DNA of 13,279 nt from a bacterium MnTg04 (GTDB lineage Bacteria > Pseudomonadota > Gammaproteobacteria > Steroidobacterales > MnTg04): positions 1 through 13,279 of the forward strand of contig BFAU01000184.1 of the NCBI GenBank assembly GCA_008975185.1. The letters run 5' to 3'. The notes beneath the pieces are model-generated. The model was not told the origin of the DNA. It saw nothing but the letters and a program-made list of their open reading frames with translations, and ran no database searches. The translations under genes were made by a program, and so were the position numbers. Positions 8,499 through 13,279 of this stretch are shown piece by piece (the stretch's first letter is position 1; each line of letters starts with the position of its first letter).

Positions 8499-9119
8499 TC
8501 AGCTCTCCTTCCGATATCTGGCGGCGACGGCCTCAAATCCTGGATAGTCGCGGTCGTAGTAACCGAAAGGCGGATGAAATACATGACGATCTTCGAAGCC
8601 CATCAGCTCCCAGCCTTTTCTCTGGAAATTGCCACCGTATGACGGCAGCGCAAACATACCGACGTGGGTCAGGAACTGGACGAAGCCAAAGAAACCGCTA
8701 TCGACCTGGGTAGCGAAAAATTCCTGCTGCACGGCCTTTTCGGCACTGGCAAATGACGCTTCCTGCGGCCAGGCATCGCTAAAAGCCTGGGCGAACCCCT
8801 TGAGGCCGGCGACAAATTCATCGGCGCCGGATTTCGCAAAACCGGTCATCGCCCGGTCGATAAACACGACCACTTTCGCCTCCCGAGCGCCCGGCCCTGC
8901 GCCCTCGCTCGGGATAATGTGGGAACAGATTGCGTCGATCAGCGCAGCATCCGCAGCCGGGAAAAACTCGAAGCTTTCCTCCACTTCACCGCTGGCGACA
9001 CGGTGTGCTGCATTTGCCGCCGCGGCGATCGCCGGAAAATTCGCGGCCAGCCACGCCGCCCCGAATACGCCACCGGAGCGGGTCAGAAAATCGCGCCGCG
9101 AAAACATTCCCTGGCTCAT
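8499..9119 (-). CDS. Gluconate 2-dehydrogenase subunit 3 family protein with Tat signal
   Basis: A 206-residue small subunit. The N-terminus MSQGMFSRRDFLTRSGG has a twin-arginine motif (SRRDFL, residues 7-12), followed by an alanine-rich hydrophobic stretch and a likely AxA cleavage region near residues 31-36. The mature part begins with FFPAADAALIDAICSHIIPS and PGAREAKVVVFIDRAM, typical of gluconate 2-dehydrogenase gamma chains. In this family the small subunit has no cofactor and carries the folded catalytic subunit through the Tat system. Upstream is CAGGAGAT, about 7 bp from the ATG. It is co-transcribed with the GMC gene (2 bp gap). The usual third, cytochrome c subunit is not adjacent. 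The gene is divergent from the patatin gene. Confidence 0.88.
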   Translation of the reverse strand: MSQGMFSRRDFLTRSGGVFGAAWLAANFPAIAAAANAAHRVASGEVEESFEFFPAADAALIDAICSHIIPSEGAGPGAREAKVVVFIDRAMTGFAKSGADEFVAGLKGFAQAFSDAWPQEASFASAEKAVQQEFFATQVDSGFFGFVQFLTHVGMFALPSYGGNFQRKGWELMGFEDRHVFHPPFGYYDRDYPGFEAVAARYRKES

Positions 9120-9154
9120 TCCGGTATCTCCTGTCGCTGCGAATTAGGCAGAGT

Positions 9155-10204
9155 ATGAACGAGCAAATTCGCCTTAGCCAGTCGGCACGACGCTTGCGGT
9201 ATAGTCCGGGGGCGTTACCCGTAGTCACGCTGGAGAAACCTTTGGCGGTATACCGGATACTCACCCTCGATGGCGGCGGCATTCGCGGCCTGCTCAGCGC
9301 CGTGCTGATGGATGAACTCGACCGCCGGCGCCCGGGTTGGCTGGGCCATGTGGACATGATCGCCGGCACATCGACCGGTGGCATCCTGGCGCTGGCGCTG
9401 GCCAACGGCATGCAGCCGGCGCAACTCGTCGAGTTGTATTACGCGCTGGGTCCGATCATTTTCAAGGACAACCTGTTCGACGACGTGCGCGACCTCGGAC
9501 GAATGATCGGCGCGGATTATTCGACCAAACATTTGCGTGGCGAACTGCGGAAAATTTTTGCGGACACGCGTCTGCAAGACCTGGACAAGCGCGTGCTCAT
9601 CACCGCTTTCGATCTCGATAACGAAGCCGCATCGCCCGCAGAGAGATCCTGGAAACCCAAGTTTTTTCACAACTTTCCCGGTGCGGACAGCGATGGCGAA
9701 CGACGTGCCGCCGATGTGGCGCTTTATACGAGCGCGGGACCGACTTACTTCCCATCGGTCGATGGTTATATCGATGGTGGCGTGGTCGCCAACCACCCGG
9801 GCATGGTGGCCTTGTCGCAAACCCAGGACGAGCGCAGCGAAATTCCGGATCGGCCCCGGGTCGCCGAGATCAGGCTGTTGTCCATAGGCGCCGGCCGGGT
9901 ACTGTCGTTTATAAAGGGGCCGACCCACAATTGGGGGCTCGTGCAATGGGCCAAGCCTTTGCTCAACCTGATGCTGGATGCAGTTTCCGGCGTTCCGGAT
10001 TTCCAGTGCCGGCAAATGCTGGGTGCGAATTATCACCGGCTGAATTACACTTTTGCCGATGGCAATGGGATCGGCCTCGGTGAATGGAAGAAACGCGACC
10101 GCCTGGTCGAAATCGGTCGCGAAGAGATGGTCGCGGAACTCGATGCGGCAGCCGACTGGCTGACCGGTCACTGGTTAGACGAGTCAACGAATCACCAGGA
10201 ATAA
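9155..10204 (+). CDS. Patatin-like phospholipase
   Basis: A 349-residue patatin-fold lipid acyl hydrolase with an intact Ser-Asp dyad. It shows the oxyanion loop DGGGIRG (39-45), the nucleophile elbow GTSTG with S73, and the catalytic aspartate D207 in DGG (YIDGGVVANHP). It would hydrolyse acyl esters of lipids; the substrate is unknown. The start is uncertain. The ATG at 9155 gives about 33 residues of basic, unstructured-looking leader before YRILTLDGGG and leaves only 35 bp to the divergent gene. A TTG at 9242 has GGAG about 8 bp upstream, would leave a 122-bp divergent promoter region, and starts the protein just before the first core strand. No signal peptide is clear. No nucleotide cyclase or other CBASS partner sits beside it, so a CapV role is not supported. 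Confidence 0.88.
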   Translation: MNEQIRLSQSARRLRYSPGALPVVTLEKPLAVYRILTLDGGGIRGLLSAVLMDELDRRRPGWLGHVDMIAGTSTGGILALALANGMQPAQLVELYYALGPIIFKDNLFDDVRDLGRMIGADYSTKHLRGELRKIFADTRLQDLDKRVLITAFDLDNEAASPAERSWKPKFFHNFPGADSDGERRAADVALYTSAGPTYFPSVDGYIDGGVVANHPGMVALSQTQDERSEIPDRPRVAEIRLLSIGAGRVLSFIKGPTHNWGLVQWAKPLLNLMLDAVSGVPDFQCRQMLGANYHRLNYTFADGNGIGLGEWKKRDRLVEIGREEMVAELDAAADWLTGHWLDESTNHQE

Positions 10205-10213
10205 AGCATCGTC

Positions 10214-10984
10214 ATGCAAACCGATAAAACCCTCGCAAACTGTCGCGCGTTGATCACCGGCGCCAGCGGCGGCATTGGCCGCGCGACAGCCGCTGCGCTG
10301 GCAAAAAAAGGCGCTCGCCTTGCGCTGCACGGCAACAGCAACAGTAAGAAACTGGACAGCCTGCTTGCCGAACTGCCAGGCGGCCAGCATTTCGCGCTGA
10401 CCGCGGACCTGGCCGAGCCCGATGAATGCCGACGGCTGATCAGCGAGACGGTGGCCGGGATCGGCGGCATCGATCTGCTGGTCAATAACGCCGGCGTATT
10501 TTTCGATCACGCGCCATCGACGACGGACAGTGCGGACTGGCAACAAAGCTGGCAGCAGACCCTGGCGGTCAACCTGCTGGCGCCTGCGATCCTGTGTCAT
10601 GCGGCCGCGGCGATCATGGCGAAGAACGGCGGCGGCAAGATCATCAATATTTCCTCGCGTGGTGCATTTCGCGGCGAACCGGACGCGCCGGCATACGGGG
10701 CCAGCAAGGCCGGCCTGAACTCGATGAGCCAGTCGCTGGCGCAGGCGCTGGCTGCCAGCAACATCATGGTTTACGCGATCGCCCCCGGCTTCGTGGAAAC
10801 CGAGATGGCGTTCGCGTTGCTCGATGGCTCGGATGGCGATGCCATTCGCGCGCAAAGCCCGCTGGGCCGCGCGGCGAAACCGGAGGAAATCGCGGCCACG
10901 ATCGCCTTTTTGGCCGGGCCGGACACCGATTACCTGACCGGAACGATCATCGACATCAATGGGGCATCGTATCTGAGAAATTAG
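10214..10984 (+). CDS. FabG-like short-chain dehydrogenase/reductase
   Basis: A 256-residue classical SDR. It has TGASGGIG (residues 15-22), NNAG (91-94), catalytic serine in ISSRGAF (S148, 13 residues before the tyrosine), and YGASK with Y161 and K165. The C-terminal LTGTIIDINGASYLRN is a standard SDR ending. The HGNSNSKK segment after strand beta2 has basic and polar residues and no acidic end, which suggests NADP. It starts 9 bp after the patatin stop with AGGAATAA as a ribosome site, so both genes are probably on one transcript. It resembles 3-oxoacyl-ACP reductase, but the family is broad and the substrate is not known. It is not a close copy of the HSD10-like SDR in the first operon. 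Confidence 0.85.
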   Translation: MQTDKTLANCRALITGASGGIGRATAAALAKKGARLALHGNSNSKKLDSLLAELPGGQHFALTADLAEPDECRRLISETVAGIGGIDLLVNNAGVFFDHAPSTTDSADWQQSWQQTLAVNLLAPAILCHAAAAIMAKNGGGKIINISSRGAFRGEPDAPAYGASKAGLNSMSQSLAQALAASNIMVYAIAPGFVETEMAFALLDGSDGDAIRAQSPLGRAAKPEEIAATIAFLAGPDTDYLTGTIIDINGASYLRN

Positions 10985-11024
10985 GGTAACGATGCAGACA
11001 GGAAGCAACCGGAATCGAATGAGC

Positions 11025-11030
11025 AGGAAA
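11025..11030 (+). promoter_or_regulatory. Ribosome binding site deciding the TTG start of the GFA gene
   Basis: AGGAAA lies 6-8 bp before TTG at 11037. The reading frame of the GFA gene is closed by TAA at 11034-11036, directly before that TTG, so no upstream start in the same frame is possible. The same frame holds a five-codon ATG-to-TAA unit (11019-11036) that overlaps this site. Confidence 0.5.
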
Positions 11031-11036
11031 AAGTAA

Positions 11037-11435
11037 TTGCATAAGACGTACCAGGGCGCCTGTTTTTGCGGCCAACTGAAATTCGAATTCGATGGCCCCA
11101 GCTTATGGTGCGCGCATTGCCATTGCACGATGTGCCGGCGGTCTCATGGCGCGCCGCTGGTGACCTGGGTTGGCGTCGATGAGCAAAGCTTCAGACTGAA
11201 CGACGATTCGACGCTGCGCTGGTTCGCGTCGAGCACGGACGCCAAACGCGGTTTTTGCTCACGCTGCGGCAGCACCGTGTTCTTCGCCTCCGCCCGCTGG
11301 CCCGGTGAAATCCATATCGCCCGTGCCGCGATCCCCGGCGACATCGACCGGCAACCGCAGTGTCATGCGTACTGGGAATCTCACGTGGACTGGGTCAGCG
11401 TGGACGACCATCTCGAACGCAAGGAAAGCAGCTAG
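11037..11435 (+). CDS. GFA-family zinc protein (glutathione-dependent formaldehyde-activating enzyme-like)
   Basis: A 132-residue protein of the GFA/CENP-V fold. The zinc ligands are all visible: C9 and C11 (CFC) with C74 and C77 (CSRC) for the structural zinc, and C28, C30, C33 (CHCTMC) for the second site. The ending AIPGD, then HAYWESHVDWVSVDDHL, is typical. Family members were first described as S-hydroxymethylglutathione synthases, but most have no proven reaction, so the function is left open. The start is TTG at 11037 with AGGAAA upstream; an in-frame stop immediately before it rules out longer forms. It is 52 bp after the SDR and may share its transcript. It is the last gene before the AT-richer toxin-antitoxin and integrase segment. 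Confidence 0.85.
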   Translation: MHKTYQGACFCGQLKFEFDGPSLWCAHCHCTMCRRSHGAPLVTWVGVDEQSFRLNDDSTLRWFASSTDAKRGFCSRCGSTVFFASARWPGEIHIARAAIPGDIDRQPQCHAYWESHVDWVSVDDHLERKESS

Positions 11436-11465
11436 TCGTCCTTGAAAACCGGCTTTTGGTTTAGG

Positions 11466-11864
11466 CTACGATTGCTCCAATCTCGTGATTTTTTCCCTGA
11501 ACCAAATCGTCAAATCATCTTCGGATAGGGATCCATCCGCGACGCCGATGATGGTCAGCACATTTTCTGCCGGCGTTGAGCGGAGCTCATGTCCGTTAAG
11601 CATTAGAAACAGGTCCGCAGTGACGAGTGCCGTTCGCTTGTTGCCATCAACAAAACCGTGATTTCTTGCGATGCCATAGGCATAGGCGGCAGCCAGCCGT
11701 GCCAAATCATCGCAATCTTCATAAAGTGCCAGGTTGCACGGACGCGCGAGCGCTGACTGGATGATGTTCAGGTCCCTGATACCTTGCGCACCACCGTGTT
11801 GAGCGAGTTGTTCATCATGAACGGCCAGAATCGTTTCGACCATAACCCATGCGATGTCCTTCAT
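11466..11864 (-). CDS. doc: Doc-type Fic-fold toxin (death-on-curing family)
   Basis: A 132-residue Fic-fold protein. The active loop is HGFVDGNKRT (residues 69-78), with catalytic H69, D73, N75, K76 and R77. Lysine in place of the glycine of AMPylating Fic proteins (HPFxxGNGR) marks the Doc branch. P1 Doc phosphorylates and so inactivates EF-Tu, blocking translation. The N-terminal VETILAVHDEQLAQHGGAQGIRD and central LAAAYAYGIARNHG helices are standard for Doc. Compared with the P1 Doc motif (DANKRT), this copy has glycine at residue 74. The ATG overlaps the antitoxin stop (ATGA), with a weak Shine-Dalgarno, so translation is probably coupled. It converges on the GFA gene, with 30 bp between them. 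Phosphorylation of EF-Tu by this copy is inferred from the family. Confidence 0.92.
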   Translation of the reverse strand: MKDIAWVMVETILAVHDEQLAQHGGAQGIRDLNIIQSALARPCNLALYEDCDDLARLAAAYAYGIARNHGFVDGNKRTALVTADLFLMLNGHELRSTPAENVLTIIGVADGSLSEDDLTIWFREKITRLEQS

Positions 11865-12082
11865 TTCGCAAGTTCGTGCAACGCGTCTCGATGCTTCGCC
11901 TGGACCTTGCGAGCCAGATCCATCTGCCTGCTGAATTCCGGGTCGTAGGGACTGATTCGGTAACCATCGGGCGTCTCAGTCAGATACACCGTATCGCCCT
12001 CTTTAACACCCATCTTCTGTCTGGCGTGTTTGGGTATGATGAGACAAACTGAATTTCCGACCTTGCGCAGCTTGAGTTCCAT
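11861..12082 (-). CDS. AbrB/MazE/SpoVT-fold antitoxin
   Basis: A 73-residue protein. Residues 1-45 form a swapped-hairpin AbrB-type DNA-binding domain: LRKVGNSVCLIIPKHARQKM, then GVKEGDTVYL. The charged C-terminal helix (about 52-73, RQMDLARKVQAKHRDALHEL) should bind the toxin. It overlaps doc by 4 bp and is first in the operon, the usual order for antitoxin and toxin. Doc is classically paired with Phd, a YefM-type fold, so this is an AbrB-for-Phd exchange; such pairs occur elsewhere. Autoregulation is likely because a palindrome overlaps the promoter directly upstream. The protein is expected to be labile and to neutralise Doc through its C-terminal tail, by analogy with Phd. Confidence 0.88.
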   Translation of the reverse strand: MELKLRKVGNSVCLIIPKHARQKMGVKEGDTVYLTETPDGYRISPYDPEFSRQMDLARKVQAKHRDALHELAK

Positions 12083-12110
12083 AGGCTTTTCCCAAGAGTA
12101 ATAATTAAGG

Positions 12111-12144
12111 TAATTACGTAATTATACACTTGTTATAACGTAAT
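12111..12144. promoter_or_regulatory. Palindromic operator of the toxin-antitoxin operon
   Basis: TAATTACGTAATTA at 12111-12124 is a perfect 14-bp palindrome. Its core ACGTAAT (12116-12122) recurs at 12138-12144, exactly 22 bp away, so both copies would lie on the same helix face. A second small palindrome, GTTATAAC, occupies 12132-12139. The array sits 29-62 bp upstream of the antitoxin ATG and overlaps the -10 box. It is the natural binding site for the AbrB-type antitoxin, but this binding is inferred. Confidence 0.6.
12121..12126 (-). promoter_or_regulatory. -10 box of the antitoxin-toxin promoter
   Basis: On the minus strand these bases read TATAAT, a perfect sigma70 -10 box. Transcription would start near 12113, leaving a leader of about 31 nt before the antitoxin ATG at 12082. 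No good -35 hexamer is found 16-18 bp upstream, so the promoter is probably weak or activated. Its first bases overlap the 14-bp palindrome, which suits repression by the antitoxin. Confidence 0.5.
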
Positions 12145-12160
12145 GGCCACTCAATGCCTG

Positions 12161-12228
12161 CTGGTCGGTATGCTGCCTTCGGGAGGCAGGGGCCGTAGGT
12201 TCAAATCCTATCACCCCGACCAGTTTTT
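12161..12228 (+). repeat. 8-bp inverted repeat closing a tRNA-like fold, followed by a T run
   Basis: CTGGTCGG at 12161-12168 is a perfect inverted match to CCGACCAG at 12216-12223, which contains the tRNA CCA end. Between the arms lie a 5-bp anticodon hairpin (12173-12189) and a 5-bp T-arm hairpin (12195-12211). The RNA could therefore fold as a three-way, D-arm-less tRNA-like element with CCA buried in the stem. TTTTT follows at 12224-12228, so a rho-independent terminator reading on the + strand is also possible. The fold is read from sequence only and was not energy-scored. Confidence 0.5.
12173..12222 (+). pseudogene. 3' fragment of tRNA-Pro(CGG), probable integrase attachment site
   Basis: This stretch is a canonical tRNA from position 27 to the end. 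It has anticodon stem CTGCC/GGCAG around loop TTCGGGA (anticodon CGG, proline), a 5-nt variable loop (GGGCC), T-arm GTAGG-TTCAAAT-CCTAT, acceptor 3' strand CACCCCG, discriminator A and encoded CCA. The matching 5' strand (CGGGGTG) and a proper U8/D-arm are absent: the bases where they should lie (12145-12172) do not pair with CACCCCG. Homology beginning exactly at the anticodon stem is what a tyrosine integrase crossing over in the anticodon loop leaves behind. The integrase stop codon lies 32 bp further on. It is unlikely to give a working tRNA-Pro. Confidence 0.78.
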
Positions 12229-12253
12229 CCCTCTAACATTCAAAGAGTTAGCG

Positions 12254-13279
12254 TCAACACACTAGAGCACTGCTTCTTGCCGGACTGCTCACTGCCGGAA
12301 TATTGCCGGGATTTTTCCCGCCACCTCCGGCAAGTCTCAATACCGTCGTACGCTTTTGCTCACAGATCGAGTCAACCGCGTGCAACAGCCGTGATAAATC
12401 CGGCGCACTATAGTGAGTCGTGATCCTCCCTGATCGGTGTCCCAATAAATCCTGGCGGTCCTCGAAGCTAACGCCTGCAGCCCGAAGTCGATGACCAAAG
12501 GTATGGCGAAGATCGTGCACACGGACCTGCGGAAGACCCGCCCTGTTCCGTGCTTTACGCCAGGCGTGATTGCTAACCCCCGCGATGCGTTCACCTTTGT
12601 ACGTAAAAACATACTCAGGGTGTTTGCCTCGCTGTGATTCAATCACGCTCCTGGCGATCCGGTTAAGCACAACAATCCTTTCTTCGCCGTTTTTGGTCAG
12701 CTCTTCTGGCAGCATGAACACCAACGTATCCAGCTCCGGTACCGGGATTTCCCAGGACCAACGGAGCGAGCACAATTCAGACGCCCGCAGCCCGGTATTC
12801 ACATCAAACAACGCGATGCGCTCTAAATGTACCGGGAGTTGCGCGAACAATCGCACCTGCTCCTGCCATTCCAAGGGATACGGCTTTCGGGCCGGTCCCT
12901 TGACCATCTCAATCAAAGGGGCTGCAGAGAGATACTGCATTCCGTTCGGGTGTCGCCACTTTCGTGCTGCGAGTATCAATACTCGCCTGACGAACCCCAG
13001 CTCCTTATTAATTGTCCCGGCCGAGATGCCAGCATCCTGCCTAGCCTCTTTGAACCCCGCCAGTGAGTCGTCATACACCCGGTCGATCTGATGATCCCCA
13101 ATAAAGGGGAGAACGTTATCGAACGCGTACCCGGCTCGTTCCAGCGACTTGGTCGGACAATCTTCCCGAAGGAACTTCTCTACCGCCTCTTCAAATGTCA
13201 CCGCAGGACGATCGCCGTAGACGATGACTTGACGGATATCGTTGATGCGGTGGTCGTAGTATGCCTCCGCTTCTCGATA
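12254..13279 (-). CDS. Tyrosine-family site-specific integrase (partial, N-terminus off window)
   Basis: The frame stays open to the right window edge, so at least 341 residues are encoded and the N-terminal arm-binding part is missing. A GTG at 13201 is an internal codon rather than a convincing start, since the reading frame continues through YYDHRINDIR upstream of it. Numbered from that GTG, there is a SAM-like core-binding domain (about 1-85) and a catalytic domain with R139 (TGLRASEL), K170 (ELTKNGEE), H229 and R232 (HDLRHT), H255 (LLGHRSG) and nucleophile Y264 (THYS). The full R-K-H-R-H-Y set means it should be active. It cuts and joins DNA at short core sites, commonly tRNA genes. Its 3' end faces the tRNA-Pro fragment 32 bp away. 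It is probably the integrase of a prophage or genomic island extending to the right. Confidence 0.93.
   Translation of the reverse strand, partial: YREAEAYYDHRINDIRQVIVYGDRPAVTFEEAVEKFLREDCPTKSLERAGYAFDNVLPFIGDHQIDRVYDDSLAGFKEARQDAGISAGTINKELGFVRRVLILAARKWRHPNGMQYLSAAPLIEMVKGPARKPYPLEWQEQVRLFAQLPVHLERIALFDVNTGLRASELCSLRWSWEIPVPELDTLVFMLPEELTKNGEERIVVLNRIARSVIESQRGKHPEYVFTYKGERIAGVSNHAWRKARNRAGLPQVRVHDLRHTFGHRLRAAGVSFEDRQDLLGHRSGRITTHYSAPDLSRLLHAVDSICEQKRTTVLRLAGGGGKNPGNIPAVSSPARSSALVC
12276..12334. repeat. Nested inverted repeats and TGCCGG direct repeats in the integrase 3' end
   Basis: CTTGCCGGA (12276-12284) and TCCGGCAAG (12326-12334) are perfect 9-bp inverted arms. Between them is a smaller hairpin, CGGGA-TTTT-TCCCG (12307-12320). 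TGCCGG occurs at 12278, 12293 and 12304 in the same direction. All lie within the last codons of the integrase, 54-112 bp from the end of the tRNA fragment. They could be integrase arm-type sites, an mRNA structure, or simply a low-complexity Gly/Pro/Ser-coding tail. Confidence 0.45.

Noticed and set aside
9177..9205. A sigma70 promoter with -10 TATAGT before the patatin gene
   Set aside because: The -10 is reasonable but no acceptable -35 hexamer exists at 16-18 bp spacing, so it is mentioned only as context for the start choice.
9215..10171. A 318-codon minus-strand frame opposite the patatin gene, and a similar one opposite the second SDR (10184-11128)
   Set aside because: Repetitive Arg/Ala/Gly/His-rich composition, no domain, and complete overlap with genes that have intact active sites.
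9155..10984. Patatin plus neighbours as an antiphage CBASS-type (CapV) system
   Set aside because: No CD-NTase, no ubiquitin-like or HORMA partner, and no transmembrane protein nearby. The adjacent genes are an SDR and a GFA protein.
11446..11462. AAACC...GGTTT hairpin between the GFA gene and doc as a bidirectional terminator
   Set aside because: Only a 5-bp, mostly AT stem with a 7-nt loop and no T run on either strand; too weak to call.
12145..12222. A complete, functional tRNA-Pro gene
   Set aside because: The 3' part is canonical, and 12154-12157 can even pair with 12168-12171 as a weak D stem, but the 7 bases at the expected 5' acceptor strand (GGCCACT) cannot pair with CACCCCG, and position 8 is not T. 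Without an acceptor stem it is a fragment.
12233..12251. CTAAC...GTTAG inverted repeat just after the integrase stop as its terminator
   Set aside because: 5-bp AT-rich stem with a 9-nt loop and no T run in the integrase direction.
12570..13091. A 173-codon + strand frame opposite the integrase
   Set aside because: Low-complexity Ser/Arg-rich translation with no motif; the integrase on the other strand has all six catalytic residues.

Overview
The window looks like a chromosomal segment of a GC-rich (roughly 60% by eye), aerobic, heterotrophic gammaproteobacterium; the exact lineage cannot be told from sequence reading alone. The clues are an mccA/liuE-type leucine catabolic block, an ETF:ubiquinone oxidoreductase, a Tat-exported gluconate-dehydrogenase-type subunit and a ZapE-type ATPase. 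No CRISPR array, rRNA or complete insertion sequence was seen.

Region 1 (1-6821, all + strand, gaps of 33 bp or less, one 8-bp overlap) is a compact branched-chain amino acid and ketone-body operon. In order it holds the C-terminal part of methylcrotonyl-CoA carboxylase alpha, HMG-CoA lyase, an HSD10-like 3-hydroxyacyl-CoA dehydrogenase, ETF-QO, both subunits of a succinyl-CoA:3-ketoacid CoA-transferase, and a ZapE/AFG1-like ATPase. The logic is coherent. Leucine carbon becomes HMG-CoA, the lyase splits it to acetyl-CoA and acetoacetate, and the CoA-transferase activates acetoacetate. The HSD10-like enzyme fits the isoleucine arm. ETF-QO passes acyl-CoA dehydrogenase electrons to quinone.

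Region 2 (6841-9119, - strand) is a two-gene oxidoreductase: a Tat-signal small subunit (gluconate 2-dehydrogenase subunit 3 type) followed by a GMC/FAD catalytic subunit with a four-cysteine motif. No cytochrome c gene is adjacent.

Region 3 (9155-11435, + strand) holds a patatin-like lipid acyl hydrolase, a FabG-like SDR and a GFA-family zinc protein. These are ordinary accessory metabolism with no clear common pathway.

Region 4 (about 11440-13279) looks horizontally acquired and is locally more AT-rich. It has a Doc-type Fic toxin with an AbrB/SpoVT-fold antitoxin (4-bp overlap), a palindromic operator over a perfect TATAAT, a 3' fragment of tRNA-Pro(CGG), and 32 bp further a tyrosine integrase that runs off the window. 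The tRNA fragment starts exactly at the anticodon stem and lacks the 5' acceptor strand, so it is best read as an att site. An 8-bp inverted repeat closes it into a D-arm-less tRNA-like fold followed by a T run. This junction is the most interesting part of the window.
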